Shown piece by piece: positions 1 through 12,185 of a stretch of DNA of 64,000 bases. Location of the stretch: positions 5,013,501 to 5,077,500 of the forward strand of contig NC_052669.1 in the NCBI RefSeq assembly GCF_016802725.1. Direction: 5' to 3'. Every line of letters starts with the position of its first letter. The stretch's first letter is position 1. Below the pieces are notes generated by a model. That model was not told where the DNA came from and made no database searches. It worked only from the letters and a program-made list of their open reading frames with translations. The stretch is from Solenopsis invicta. Its lineage: Eukaryota > Arthropoda > Insecta > Hymenoptera > Formicidae. The position numbers and the translations under genes were made by a program.

Positions 1-43
1 CTCGCTTTCATTAACCCAAATAAAATCCATCCCAATTTACTTT

Positions 44-55
44 CCCCCCCCCCCC
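44..55. repeat. Homopolymer C run (12)
   Basis: Twelve consecutive C residues, unusual beside AT-rich sequence. The run length is prone to sequencing and assembly error. Confidence 0.9.
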
Positions 56-411
56 AAGTATTCAACTCGATTCGCGAGAGCGCTGTCAGTTAATTTAACG
101 GTAATCTGCAGAATAAAAATGAGACTTGATTATGCGCGGAGATGTGTGTCGAGTATGTCTGCGCTTCAAGGCAGATGTATACTGAAACGGTGTTTCTACT
201 TGAAAATTATGTTGTAAATGTTATACGGCGGACACGAAACGAGATTTATCGTATATTCTAAATTCAGAGACATAATTGTATGATACAATTGCTTAAGAAA
301 GCAGATATGTCGAAATAAATCCAGATAATCGTTTTCGAGAATATAAAGAAAGCTATTGTGTAGTCTTTTCAGAACGAGTAAGATTATGTTATCAAAAATA
401 TAATATTGATG

Positions 412-449
412 ATTGATGATTAATTAATTAATTGATGATTAATTAATTA
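412..449. repeat. Two-copy 19-bp tandem duplication
   Basis: Two identical, adjacent 19-base units (412-430 and 431-449), each ATTGATGAT followed by a TAAT-rich tail. The unit contains overlapping TAATTA homeodomain-type cores, so it may be a simple replication-slippage product or a cluster of binding sites. The identity of the two units is seen directly; the function is unknown. Confidence 0.85.
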
Positions 450-2345
450 ATTTTTGGTATTTACGTTAATTACCATATATTATATTACTACATCATTAAA
501 TAATATGTTGTCAATATTTGCCGATGCAATGATAACATGGCAAACGATGACGAAAGGGAGGAAGAAGACTGCGAAAGATAGAAGACACTCTCTGTGATGA
601 CTCTCCTCATAATGGAAATAAGTATAGACTGGACATGTACAGGCTTCGTACGTGTGTGTAAGTATATATAAACACACTCTTCGGACTTGGAGAAGTTTTT
701 CACTTTATACGGGCAGTCAGCCTTGAAATCGCGCCCGATGGAACGGTCCGCGGGGACGAACCTTCCGCGGTCAGATACGTTTCCTTTTTCCAGGATACAT
801 TTTCTACGTCCACCCACACACAATCGCGCGTACACACAGAGCCGCCGCGGACGATAATAAAGAAAATAGAGGGCGAAGGTAGTCTCCTTATACGTCTGGC
901 TAACTGCGGTACCTCGCCTTCGAACCCGAGCCCGATATTGGATCCCATCATTTTTCAAGAGAAGTCGCGTCGTCCACTGCCTTTCTCTCTTTCTTTCTCT
1001 TTCTCTCCGCGGCCTGTCCGATGTCAGAATCTCTCTCCTTCCATCATTCGCTACCATTATTTCTGCCCGGTCAATGGAACATGGACATATGTGTCGCTAT
1101 ATGTATGGATGGCTGACGAGCGAGGGTCGCCGGAGGTTCCCCACTCGCCGCAAAAGTGAAATACTTTCACTACAATGGCCTGCCTCTCGTTTTCCTTTTA
1201 TCCTGCGGAATCCGCGAAATACATTTTGCGATGTCGAAAGCGCTTCGGTGCTGGGTTTCTCGCGGAAAGCCGAGGTCAGTTACACACGCGCCCGAATGTC
1301 TCCTCACCACTTCGCGAGAATGTAGCGGAAAAGTTTTCCGATGTACGGAAAAACATTTTTCAGAGCGATACGGTGGCGCTTATACTGCACAGAGAAAAAA
1401 AGAAGATACGATGCACGAAAGTAGACGAAGTCATAACTCATGAACTTTCGATTCGTCCAATGTCGGACGTCGGACTTAAAATTCTCGCGGTCAGAAAACT
1501 CATTAAAAAAAATATAACGTGAAAAAATATTAAGTATGTTTAATATTTTTCTTAGACGATGTATGAAACGTATAACAAATATGAACATAAAGGTGAATTA
1601 AAAGGTAATATTTTTTCACAAGTTGAATTCTGCAAAGATTGCATGTAGAGATATGTTTTTTTAGACCATGTTCTCAAAGTTTCATTCAACTTTTTATAAC
1701 TTGTATTATATAATTTTATAACGACGATTTGCAGAATATAGACTCTAATTCAACCTCGCTCGATGTAATGCATTCTTTATCGTGCTGAATGCACGCGGTA
1801 ATAAATCATTGCGCCGCGAGGTCAGAAAAATCATCGCGAGGATCGATCCTCGCCTCTCTTCGAGTACGCATCTCTTCTACAGTTAACCTGATGGCCGGGG
1901 TCCAAGCTGGTCTGCGAGTGTAACGAAAGGCGTGCGGAGATCGAGGAAGAGAGAGGAAGAAACGGTCGGGACGAGAGAAGGGCGAAGAAAAAGGTGGAGG
2001 GAGAGATGGCGCACGGCAGGCGCGTGGCTCCCACGGGTCGCCTTGAGCCTGTCGGACCCCGAGAGGGAGAGACCGAGAACTCGAGAAGAGCCAGCTCTCC
2101 TGCGAAACGAACAATTTCCACCTGAGCGCGAGATTTTGAGAAAACAATAAAATGTGCAATAAAATTTAAATCATTTAAGTCATTTGCAAAATTGCATTTG
2201 CCAAAAAAAGTTAATTTTGAGGAGAATTGAAAAAAAAGTTTTTATAATTTAAACAAAGTTTTTATAATTTAAATAGTATGTACTGAGAAATACGCACTTG
2301 TGACGGTGTTTTAAAATATTAAAACGTTCGATTATAATAGTCCGA

Positions 2346-2660
2346 ATGTTCGATCACACTAGTGCGCCAAGGGACTTATTATTTCGAGCTACGATTCTCC
2401 GCTATTCGGAGTCTCGAAGAGAGGGTAACGAGGCGGTCGATACGACGGCGCGGCTAATTGCCAAATTGGCAGAGAAAGCATCGAAAGAATTCCGCCAGCA
2501 GCAGGCCGAGGAAGACCGGCTGCTGAGGTCGAAGGCTAATTACTTTATTCCGACGTGCAGGCTGCGCCCAGTACGAGAGGTTAATGGTCGTCGATACCGA
2601 ATCGAATGGACCCCGTCCTTCAAGAGTCCGTTTAGCCGATTCGTTCTTGGATTCGCGTGA
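2346..2660 (+). CDS. Putative 3'-terminal exon, unrecognised protein
   Basis: I do not recognise this product. The open frame runs from an in-frame stop at 2301 to a TGA at 2658-2660. An ATG lies at 2346, but in a multi-exon gene the true exon start could be later, for example after the AG at 2410-2411, which follows a weak pyrimidine tract. Composition is protein-like rather than low complexity. A predicted charged helix rich in A, E, K, Q and R (about residues 30-60) is followed by a basic stretch with NYFIPTCRLRPV (about 64-75), then a tail with aromatic residues ending SPFSRFVLGFA. The frame becomes GC-richer than its surroundings towards the stop, and two AATAAA signals follow about 110-130 bases after it. 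I infer the last exon of a + strand gene with its upstream exons outside the window. A small single-exon gene or a chance ORF are the alternatives. Confidence 0.35.
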   Translation: MFDHTSAPRDLLFRATILRYSESRREGNEAVDTTARLIAKLAEKASKEFRQQQAEEDRLLRSKANYFIPTCRLRPVREVNGRRYRIEWTPSFKSPFSRFVLGFA

Positions 2661-2766
2661 GCTACCTTATTAAATACCACGCTGCGTTATCGATCGCTGA
2701 TTCTTTTCTCGTTCTCCATCCCGAAGAACATACGTAATTACATGAATGAAAACTGCGATTAATGCT

Positions 2767-2793
2767 AATAAAATATTTGTGACATTGAATAAA
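2767..2793 (+). terminator. Candidate polyadenylation signals
   Basis: Two AATAAA hexamers (2767-2772 and 2788-2793) lie 107 and 128 bases after the stop of the candidate exon, and a T-rich stretch follows at 2801-2821. This spacing suits a short insect 3' UTR. The hexamer is common by chance in AT-rich DNA, so its value comes only from its position. Confidence 0.35.
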
Positions 2794-2810
2794 ATTTATC
2801 TTTTTATTGT

Positions 2811-4540
2811 CATAATTTTTTACTAATCGTATTTTCATGAATATTAGAACATATAAAGTTTATCTAAATACTAGGTACAAAATTACAAAGTATTGTAACT
2901 TTACTGAAACTAGATTCACTGGAAAGAAATCTGCTAGCTATCAAATGATTATTATAAAATTAAGAATAGTCATGGTAAAATCAAATATATTACCCAGAAA
3001 TAAGATAAAAATATAGAACATTATTTGTCCACAATTTATTGTTCGTAACGTTTGTTTATTCATAGCGAACAATAAATTTCTATTACACTGAAAAAAAAGA
3101 ATAATAATCAAACCTAGATGTTCGATTACCGAACCTCGATATATACTTTCAATTAAATATGCAGTTAATATAACCTAATATTTAGTAATATTTAGTAACT
3201 GTTTGGTAACCGTTTAATAACCAATTTGTTATTATAATTATATTTGGTTACTGTTAACATAATTACTGACTATTACTAAATATTTCATTATATTAATTAA
3301 ACATTTAATTGAAATTATTTCACCGCAAAGCTTGATTATTATTAATTATTATTATAATACTAAACTCTTTTTTTTCGGTGTATGTATGTTCATCGTGCGA
3401 TTCGGATTCGATTATTGCGCTACCAAGAAGAATAAAAAATTCGACGGTTTCATTTATTTCGTCGTTATAAAAGAGAAGAAATGTGCGAAGAGAAAGAGAA
3501 GTGACCGCAAAGAGATCAAACGATGTCATTTTAAGACCTGGTTGGCTTCTTTTCTCTCAGCCTCTCTGACTTCATTTGATTCCCTTTGTCCTCGGTCGCT
3601 GATCTCTCTTAAACACAATTGGCAGTATTCGCTCGGACTATCAATAAGTAAGACATGATTTACATGAAAATGAGATGCTAATTAGAAGGGCTGTTTCATT
3701 AACAAAACTTCATTTATCGAGGGCGAAAATGCTAAGATTCCGTGATCTTCAACGATAGAAGTAGACGGTACGAAAATGGGACTTTACTGACTCCTACTGG
3801 AAAAACTATGGCTGACCAAGTCGTTCAATAACATTTCTGCGGGGAGGAAGAGGAGGTGGGATCCTTATGGAATTCCGAAGAAGTTACGACTCTGCAAATG
3901 AAATCCGAAACGCTCGCCATCCAATACCAACGATCTAAAATTGTTCGGCAGTTTGAAATATAGGTACGAGTAATTCGCTATCTGTGTCTTCTTCCATTTT
4001 TTCAGATTCTTCCTCATTTAACGATACCTATCGCGCACGACTATCAATCAATTTGTCAATAATAAATCTCTCTAATGTAATTCAAATTTTGCAAAGCTCA
4101 ATTTTCAATTTATGAGAAACGCGATAAATTATGTTGTTAAATTTCCTAACTTAAGTGCAAGTAAGATTTAGAATTTAATCGGTGCCTTGAAGACGACGTT
4201 ACATTTACTTCGTTGTAAAAAATTTCTACCTGCATCTCGAAAATAAAATAAATTTCAACAGACTCCCCTGTAAACATGCCCCGGAGTGTTTTCCATCGTT
4301 ACAAAATACTAAAATATTAGAAATTAATAAAAATGATTAATACAAAAAAGCAAGAAAATCTTATATATTATCTCATAACAAAATACAATTATTTCGCGGT
4401 AACGACGAAGTATCCAATGTCACAATAACACATGATTAAATTCGCTCGGTATCGGATGCAGATCGACGATCTCTGTTTCCTAACGATTCTCTGGATTTCG
4501 AGCCTCGTCCAGATAGAGACGGAGGCAGAAACGTGAGGAG
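2811..4540. other. AT-rich non-coding stretch
   Basis: No gene seen. It contains the MITE-like element at 3086-3380. A strong pyrimidine-tract acceptor-like site ends at 4005 (TTCTTCCATTTTTTCAG type), but I find no donor or open exon after it. The rest is AT-rich spacer with scattered TAATTA-type words. Confidence 0.55.
3086..3380. mobile_element. MITE-like element A, TA-flanked
   Basis: The left end reads CACTGAAAAAAAAGA (3086-3100). The right end (3366-3380), read on the minus strand, is CACCGAAAAAAAAGA, a 15-base terminal inverted repeat with one mismatch. Both sides are flanked by the dinucleotide TA (3084-3085 and 3381-3382), the target duplication expected of Tc1/mariner-type transposition. 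The interior is AT-rich (about 295 bases in total) with GTTACTAA/TTTAGTAA-type repeated words and no transposase reading frame. This fits a non-autonomous miniature inverted-repeat element. I cannot name a family; the TA duplication could also be chance in AT-rich DNA. Confidence 0.6.
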
Positions 4541-4672
4541 CTTTAAACCGCGTGGGTGGTCAATGGACGATTCGCGGAGCTCTCCGTAGATCCTTATGGT
4601 TTACGGTCATATCTGCCTTCGCGTATGGTGGTGGTGCGGCGGACCATAGCGGCCTACGTATAGCTCGACGAC

Positions 4673-4699
4673 AGAGAGAAAGAGAAAGAGAAAGAAAGG
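4673..4699. repeat. AG/GAAA purine tract
   Basis: Uninterrupted purines made of AG and GAAA units, with strong strand asymmetry. Confidence 0.85.
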
Positions 4700-4943
4700 C
4701 GCGTCGAGGTGGGCAGAGATCTCGCGTGGCTCTGTCTGTGTATCGCGCCGTATTCGCAATCACCTTTGACCCCGCTCGATGTCTTTCTCTCTTCCTCTTG
4801 TTCGCTACCTCCTCCTCTGTCCTCGCAGCCGCAGCCGTTCCCTTCCGTCGTTCATTCTAGCTCGCTTCGGGACCATGCGCCTTCGTTGCGCCAACGATCG
4901 CGCTGCCGATATCGGTAATTACAGCCTGCGAAACTTGCGTGTG

Positions 4944-4986
4944 CCTTCTCCTCCTCCTCCTCCTCCTTCTCTTTCTCTTCCTCTCT
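4944..4986. repeat. (TCC)n pyrimidine tract
   Basis: Six TCC units (4949-4966) lie within an unbroken 43-base pyrimidine tract. Confidence 0.85.
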
Positions 4987-5090
4987 GTGCTTTCGTCTCC
5001 TATCGTCCTAGCTTGTCCTTCCCACCTCCTTCTTCTTTTCCTCTCGCATTATCTTTCGTTCTCGTACTGTGGGACTGACGCAGCCAAAGA

Positions 5091-6990
5091 TGCACTCGTA
5101 GTTATCTAAGAACTTTGAAGCGGCTATTCTTTATCTGTTTTAACTAGTATCCACAAATATCATGTTATTTCTGATGGATAGCGATATTTATAATGAGAAA
5201 TTATATAAACAAAGTTTATATATTAATACATAGATATTTTTTTAACAATTAAAAGTAGTAATAAAAAGATTGTGCTTATTTATGTATACAATATTAAAGA
5301 TTTTATTATATATCAACTAAGAGTCTATTTCTAACAAGTATAGAAAATGTTTCCATTTTCGACCAATTAAAATATAATGCGCGATGAAAATTTATCCTCC
5401 TCGCAAGGGAATAAATCATCTTTTCAGACAGCTTCCCAGGATAGGCGTATCCCGCACTTACGTATTCTAATGGAGTCATTTTGTACCGAAATATCGCACT
5501 GTGCACGATACTCAAGGTCCGGAATGATGGCAGATGTTGTGACAAACCTCATATTCGTACATTCGGTACCTCTCTTAATGAAACAGCCGTGACAACACAG
5601 TCGCGAATCTTTCTCTCGGCGGCGGCGGCGGCGTAACGTCAGCTCGTGACAGGCGTAATTACAAAGACCAAGGTGCGCCAGTCTTATCCCCTAATCGCGC
5701 ATCCGCGATCGGCCAATCCGACAACAAGCGGCCGTCCTGCGGTGCTGCCTCGGTTAATTGCATCTCGTTTGTCGCGCCTAAAGGACACCTTTCTTCCCTC
5801 TTTATTTTCACCGCGCTAATTATAACCGACGTAAAAGCGTGTTCTCAATTCTGCAGTCACAGATTCAATTCTTCACAAATTAATCGGAAATATTAATTCA
5901 AGATTTTTCCCTCTAGAAAGTATTACAATAAATGGAGAAGGATATAAAATAGAATCGTATTATAAGAAAGAGAAAATATGATCGAGATTAATCCATTTTT
6001 CTCGGATGTTTCTTCTTTTCTTTTTATTACGCGATTTTACTGCTGCAAACGGACGCTCGTCGTAAGTTTCCGATCTCCATTTCACCCTCAGAAGCGCGAT
6101 AGAGCACCAGAAACGATCGCGATAATTATTCACGCAATGAATTATTCCTTCACTGCAGTACGCACAGGAACGTCAAAGTGATCTCTCTCTGCGCGGTGCG
6201 CCCCGCGTGATAATAACTTCAGTACTTACGACTAATTACTTTCCACGTCGTTTACCTTTCCCGCTTTATTTCCGCCTTTGTCGTTAATTTAGCCCGTCGA
6301 CAGCCGCGGGCGCCTAGTAACAATCACAATTTTTGCTATGCAACTCCGCATGCCACCCTTACAACGCGACGCCACGTAATAAATCCTGTCGTGCGATTTC
6401 TCTATACTCTAGAGAACAGAACCTCATGAGTAATATAAAAAAATAGCTAAAGAGATATCAAAAAAACAATTACTTCATGCTTTTATAAAAATGCGATTTC
6501 AGCTTTAATACATTATATGTTTGTAATTACTTGATATTTAAATATTATTAACAAATAAATATTATTATAAATAATATAAATCAAATGTTACAATATTTTA
6601 AATATTAATTAGTTGATATTTTAAATATTCTATCTTTATCATTATAGCAACTACGAAACAACGTTTCTCCTTTTTAATAAAAAACAAAAAAAAAATTTTT
6701 AATTATTACATAAACTAAAGCTAGCATGTGATGAAATTGATTCTGCAACTTTCGCTAGTCAGTAAAGTCAATAATAGTCTTGACCCGTAGACAAATAGCT
6801 AACTGAGTACTTGTCACGCGTGAGAAACGCTATTCAGTTCTTTCTATCATCTTTTTTCAAACTCGGTACCCCACAGGGCAAGTCACATTTTAACATTTAC
6901 ATACTTGATACGTAATACATATTGCATAATAAGATTGATAGGTACATATCTCCCGAACTTTCGCGAAGTTACCGTTCGCACGTTCACCGG
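5091..6990. other. AT-rich spacer with one GC patch
   Basis: No gene supported. Mostly AT-rich. The patch 5590-5800 is GC-rich and includes a CGG trinucleotide run (5617-5633). From about 6420 to 6720 the sequence is very AT-rich with short ATTATTA words and no identifiable element. Confidence 0.5.
5617..5633. repeat. (CGG)n trinucleotide repeat
   Basis: About five CGG/GGC units. Confidence 0.8.
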
Positions 6991-7760
6991 GAAAGAAGTT
7001 TCAGCGGGACGACCAATCTATTCCAACCTCGTCCAGGACGAACAGCTGGATGAGCAAACCCCCGTGTGGTCACGGAACACGGACGTCCACCTAACGTGTC
7101 GCGACATCCGACACTGAAGTCTGAATGGGGAGGCATTGTCCCGCGACAATGTAACGACCCGATCGAACCAGTATCGTAACGGTCGAACGACTCTCGCAGC
7201 GGCGGCGGCGGCGGCGACTATCGCGAGAAATTGTTTCGCAAAGTAGTTCGCACAGGTGGTGCCAGGATGATTCCCGATGGTCTTGCTTCGAGACGTTTCC
7301 ATTCTCGAAAGCCACCGACCCCGTTCCCCTCGCTATGTTACTCGGCGTCCCGCAATCAGCGTAGTTCTCACCATTGTTTAGGACGACGGTTCTCAAACGC
7401 GTCTCCTCGACTTTCTTCCTCGACACTGATTGCGGGGATATACGAGAGTGATTCGGAACGCGCGAATCACAGCTCATCTTCCATCTCTCTTTCTCTCTCG
7501 GTCCTTGATCTTTTCGCGGTTTGCAGTGCTCCGACGGGCTTGCCGTCGCCGCGGATTGCGAGATCCTGTATTTTTCTGACGGCCGCCGGCTGTTGTGTTC
7601 GAAAATCCTTTTCATCGTCGACGTTAAATGACGGGCGGCATAAACGAAGAGCTCGACAGGCGCTCTTTTCCATACGCATACGAAAGACTGCGAAAGCTGT
7701 TCTTATTTCTTTCCCGTACATGGAAAATATAATAAAGAATGCAAATTTCATTTAGGTTCT
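6991..7760. other. GC-rich block open on both strands
   Basis: Two 174-codon frames overlap here on opposite strands (7091-7615 minus and 7231-7755 plus). Both are S/R-rich and neither shows a recognisable domain. Openness on both strands is expected for CpG-rich DNA poor in TA-containing stop codons. A GGC repeat lies at 7198-7216. I treat this as a non-coding GC island, possibly regulatory. Confidence 0.45.
7198..7216. repeat. (GGC)n trinucleotide repeat
   Basis: About six GGC/CGG units inside a GC-rich block. Confidence 0.85.
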
Positions 7761-9240
7761 TCTTTTCTCTGTCCTTTTACGTAAGTAAAAGATTTTATAA
7801 GTCTCAACATTAAACGTAATTTTTACGCATCTTTTTTTTCTCGGAGTTGACGCTTCCAACGATCAATGATACAATTTAAAAAGGATTTGTAACTGGAAGA
7901 ATGGAATGGGCAGATTCAGAGCCATAATTAGGCAGGAGCGCACAGGCCCAAGGGTCAAGATGAGAAGGAGGAAGAAGGCTGAAATAGAACTGACCAAATA
8001 ATTGTTAAATATAATATTTTTAAATTTTAAACCAAGTTCAAAGCCTTGACACTAATGCAAAACATAAAAACTGCAACTTTCCTTGATATTTTACAGACTC
8101 GACTTTGGATTAGTCATATTTAATAATAATATTGCTCTCTGAATATTTCTCATCTTTTCCGTTTTCATTATTTCGTATAAAAGAAATTTTAGCAAATTAA
8201 AATTAATTAAGAATTATTTAAGATCAACTATCACGAACAATTATCCAATCTTTCTATAATTTTAATGGAATGTAATATCGTTAAATCTATTAATTATGAT
8301 AAAATCAATGAATATACAATGATTAATCAATGAATATCAATACATATAAATATTTTAGATTTTTTGTGTATACAAAAATTATTTATAAACAATTGACCAA
8401 TATTGTATCGCTTTTATGTTTTATTATCATATTCCCTTCCCAAAAAATTCAAAGATTTATAAATAAAATTTTGCGTAAGTTACATGAAAAGTTAGTTACA
8501 GCTCTAGGTAGATTCAATTGATTGTATCATATATTCTGACAGATATAGCTGTTATAATAATTTTCTTCGGCACGTAAAAAAAAAATTTATACTTGACGCG
8601 ACGAATTCATATTCACGTACTGCATTCGTTGAACCGAATCAATATTTAAATGCTTTCGCTTCGTCCGCATTCTGGCTGAAATCAAATTTTATCTGCATTT
8701 ATACTTTTTCCGCAGGATTCGAGCGAAAAAGCCACATTCATATTTGGTAAAATGTAATTTTCCCGTCTTGTGGACTCGCCACGGTGCTTTGTGGTATTCA
8801 CGTTTAACGATGTCATACACGTCACAAAATCGAGACAATAAAATTCCGCATATATACACGTCACGCTTAACAGCTAATAATTTAATTTTCTTTTGTATTC
8901 AGACGTGAAAAATTTTCTCTTTTTATCTCAACTTTCGCGTTACAATCCTCTATCGCATGTAATTTCAAACGTGAATAGACGCTTGCGAAAAATAACCTTT
9001 TTAAATCTTAATATATAAATTAAATTCTCTAAATTCTGAAAATCGAAAGAAAATCCATTATGTAACGAAAGATACTCGATTCATGTTTATACCATACATT
9101 TCATTAGTTAATTTAATTTGCGTTTACTAGCCATTTAATTTTGATGAATATTATTTACTGACAAAAATCACTATACCACAATTAATTTCTCGGTATATTT
9201 CTATATTTCCAAATTGGTATATTGATCGTTCTTTTTCCTC
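7761..9240. other. AT-rich spacer
   Basis: No gene seen. Mainly AT-rich with A/T homopolymer stretches. A reasonable acceptor-like tract ends at AG 8901-8902, but no open exon with a donor follows. The short open frames here are AT-biased chance frames. Confidence 0.5.
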
Positions 9241-9660
9241 TTCCTAGGTGTAATGATCAACGGTGGTTTACGGCTTTATAATGCGCGGTTAGACATTGGC
9301 GGTTTCGTGTCTGCAGTTCGTTCGGGAAGAACCGCGACCGGGTGGTCGGATTCCGCTTTGCTCTTTTCTTCTTTCCTAATTTCTTCTGTCCCTCTCGTCG
9401 CCGTTTCGGTTCCCTGCCCTCTGCACGATTGCCCTTATTATGAGAGTTTGTACCTTTCCTTGTATAAGTGTATTCGTGTGCATGTATGTGTGTGTATGTG
9501 TGTGTGCTCTATGCCGCTGCGTGGACGATGAAATTTCTCGGTTCGAGAAATTTACGAGCGGTCCGAGAGCGAGCCGTCGTTGCCTCTTGTGCTTCTTGCG
9601 TCGATCTTTGCCTCGTTTCGGGCTGCTTGATCAGCCGTATTCCAGCTGAGAACTACCTAT
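9241..9660. other. GC-richer block behind a strong acceptor-like site
   Basis: A good 3' splice-like signal (TTTTTCCTCTTCCTAG, AG at about 9245-9246) opens directly onto a GC-richer segment. A 92-codon frame (9253-9531) starts ATG ATC AAC, but its second half is leucine/serine/cysteine low complexity running into a GT microsatellite (9476-9506), so I do not call it a gene. It could be a non-coding exon or a decoy acceptor. Confidence 0.3.
9476..9506. repeat. GT/TGTA microsatellite
   Basis: Imperfect GT repeat interrupted by CA and TA. Confidence 0.85.
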
Positions 9661-11740
9661 AATAACTTCATCCACGGTTGTTCATCCTTGACCGTGTAAT
9701 TCGCGGTGACTTGATATTTTCCAAGGAAAATCAATTTCCCAGCATTGTGCGGTTAGCCTTTACTGCAGTAATTTCCGTGGAGTTGTGCAAAATCTGTGAA
9801 CTGGATCTCACGGCGAGTGTTTAATATAGTTAACCGTGACTTTATGAATTCACAACTTCTATATAGGAATATTTTGAACAATTAATTGTTAAATTAAAGT
9901 ATATTAATGCATGAGAAAGAGATAGGACAAATGTGTCGAATTCGCTCTTCAGAAGAGAGGAGAAAAAAAAGAGAGAGAATTGACAGAAAAATTGATAAAT
10001 TGATAAATATCAATCTTTTGAATTAATTATCATGCACATAGCATTAATTAATTTATGTGTTTACAATGACGTTAAGTTTATAAACTTTTCCTCAACCTCG
10101 ATGAGTAACTTTTTTCTTTTGAGAAAGATATTCTCTGCTAATAAACTAAATGCAAGCTGTACATTCTCTTCAACGTAGCTGAGCAATGTAGCGGCATGGA
10201 TGCTACGTGGTCGCCACGTGGTCTGGGAAGTAGCTGCGCGCACGTTGCGGTATATGTGCAGCCAAAACTTGGTTGGCAAACGGCTTTGTGGCTTGGCTAG
10301 AGATATCTGGATCTATCCGCGATACTCCCCCTTCCCCTCCCTCATTCCACGTCGTCCTTTCGTTACATGCATTCGATCGTTATGATTACTGTTCGACGAG
10401 GAAACTTCCGGTAACTATCGCACGTGAGTATCTCCGACTATTCGACGCCATAGACGACGTTCAAGAGATGTTACGCGAGTCTGCAGCCTAGTACTTGTGA
10501 TTAGTTCCCGCGGGTGCCTTCTCCACCTTCCACGGCCAACTTCGAATTCGCTCAACACGCTCGTATGCCCGTTTACCGGAAAATACTTGAGTGGCCCTTA
10601 AGGAAATTTTAGCGATTATCGTATGCAAGTTTGATTGTTCGAGAGTTTCTAACGCGTGAATAGCGTCGGAATTCTTAAACAACTTGCAGCAGCTCCCGAG
10701 TAGTTGACTCGTGAATTTGCTTCAATCTTTAATGATTGTTGAGTTACGAAACAAGAGAAAGAGGTTTTTTTTTTACTGTTACAGCACTATATTAAAGATG
10801 CGAGATTTTCTATCGTATCATTCCTTCGTATTTGGAATTACCTTGCTGAACTAAAATTATGATTTAAAACTATGACGGATTAATTTTCGATTGACGCATT
10901 AATTCTTTCCTCGTTAATTTACAATACAATCCCAGTCACGGACATTACGCGGAACGCGACAGCAGCGGGCTGGCCCGGTTCTTTTTAAATGCGGAGATAT
11001 GAAAAACCGCTACATAACGCGGACGCACAACTGCCGCTGTTTTTCGAAGTTTACTTTATGTAATGCGGTATCGCGGCCGGCATCACAGTAGGTCGTTAAA
11101 CACGCGGTAGTCCGTTTTTTTTTTTTTTTTTTTTTACGGCTGTTCCGGTGTACGAACACTTTTTGATATTTGAATCTCGTACTTTATACTTCCTGCGATC
11201 ATGAGTTCCCAAGGCCGCACTTCTTTTATCGCGATTTAATCTTGCCGCAGCGTAGTGGCCTAATTACCCAGTCGAATTCTTGTCACTTATATCTTCAATC
11301 TCACAAATGCTACATTAAGTTCAGGCACGCCGAGAAATAATGACCGTGGCATAATAATTGGGTAAAAATGTTGAGGGCGACGATGCTTAATATTTCTTAA
11401 ATATTATGTCTGTGTTAAAAAGTGAAAGCTAAATATTCCGTTGCACACATTTCTGTCTCTCATAACATTTCGAAATCATACATATTATTCGAGTCACTTT
11501 AGAAAATATTTTAGAGACATTCTTTGATGAATTTGGAAATTTTTTGAACTTTTCTTTACCAGCGAATGTTTCCAAAAGTAAAATCTAACGTAGAAAATAT
11601 TCCATTTTTTATCTGATTCGCAATAAATTTGTTTAGAACAGAACTGTAAAAACGAAAAAATGTATAGCTCGTAGCGATTCGGTTTCGCAGCATCGTCGAT
11701 ACGTGGCCGCGTTCGTCGTGGAAGAGAGCCGTACCGCGTC
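9661..11740. other. Mixed non-coding stretch
   Basis: No gene seen. AT-rich parts alternate with CpG-containing patches at about 10190-10500 and 10930-11110. A donor-like GTGAGTAT lies at 10422-10429, with no partner recognised. A 21-base T run is at 11115-11135. Confidence 0.45.
11115..11135. repeat. Homopolymer T run (21)
   Basis: Twenty-one consecutive T residues between two GC-richer segments. On the minus strand it would be a poly(A), but no retroposed body or target duplication is recognisable beside it. Confidence 0.9.
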
Positions 11741-12084
11741 CCGATGGTGCTTTTAGCGCTTAAACGACCGGCATTTAAGGTAGCCCGAAAGGGGGAAGAG
11801 TGCATGTACGAAATATATACAACGCGGCCTCACCTCCAGATCCTTATCGTAGAAGGGTTATGCCCCCGCGCGCGGTCGACTCCGCGCGCAGTCAAAGAAG
11901 AAAAACGCGATACGATCTCGTTCCGGCCGGCGGGTCGCCCCACGGAGCCCGTTTCTCTCTCGTAATTACGAAATTGCCTCTTTGAAAGATCCGCTCCGCG
12001 CGTCCGCGCGGTCGATTCTCTCTATTTTCTTTTCCCTCATCGGCGTCGTTACCCATCGTCGTCCTCTTCTCTCGAGATCGTCCT

Positions 12085-12102
12085 GCCGCCGCCGCCGCCG
12101 CC
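12085..12102. repeat. (GCC)n trinucleotide repeat
   Basis: Six GCC units. Confidence 0.85.
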
Positions 12103-12185
12103 TCTCGTCTCTCGCACTCCCTTTTTCCTTCGGCGTCATCGCGAAATCGGCAACGCATTATCCCATCCTCCCTCCTGGCGATCGA

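Larger units (their letters stand above)
1..2303. other. Non-coding stretch with GC-rich patches
   Basis: No supportable gene. It holds a 12-base C run (44-55), a 19-base tandem duplication (412-449), a GC-rich patch with pyrimidine tracts (about 700-1330), an AT-rich spacer (about 1500-1800) and a purine-rich GC patch (about 1880-2110). The largest open frame, 488-1057 on the minus strand, is arginine-rich low complexity and lies partly over CT tracts, so I do not call it a gene. A possible 3' splice-like pyrimidine tract ends near 1555, but I see no exon attached to it. Confidence 0.55.
4541..5090. other. GC-rich block with simple repeats
   Basis: GC-rich, CpG-containing block, open in several frames on both strands, which is why overlapping ORFs appear. 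They translate to R/S/L-rich low complexity without recognisable domains. It includes a purine tract (4673-4699) and a TCC tract (4949-4966). It could hold a promoter or a non-coding exon, but I see no decisive signal. Confidence 0.5.

Noticed and set aside
488..1057. Longest open frame of the window (minus strand, 189 codons)
   Set aside because: R/S-rich low complexity derived partly from CT tracts, no domain, other frames equally open, and it ends in AT-rich sequence without coding character.
7091..7755. Two 174-codon frames on opposite strands
   Set aside because: They overlap each other in a CpG-rich block where stop codons are rare. Both are S/R-rich with no recognisable family.
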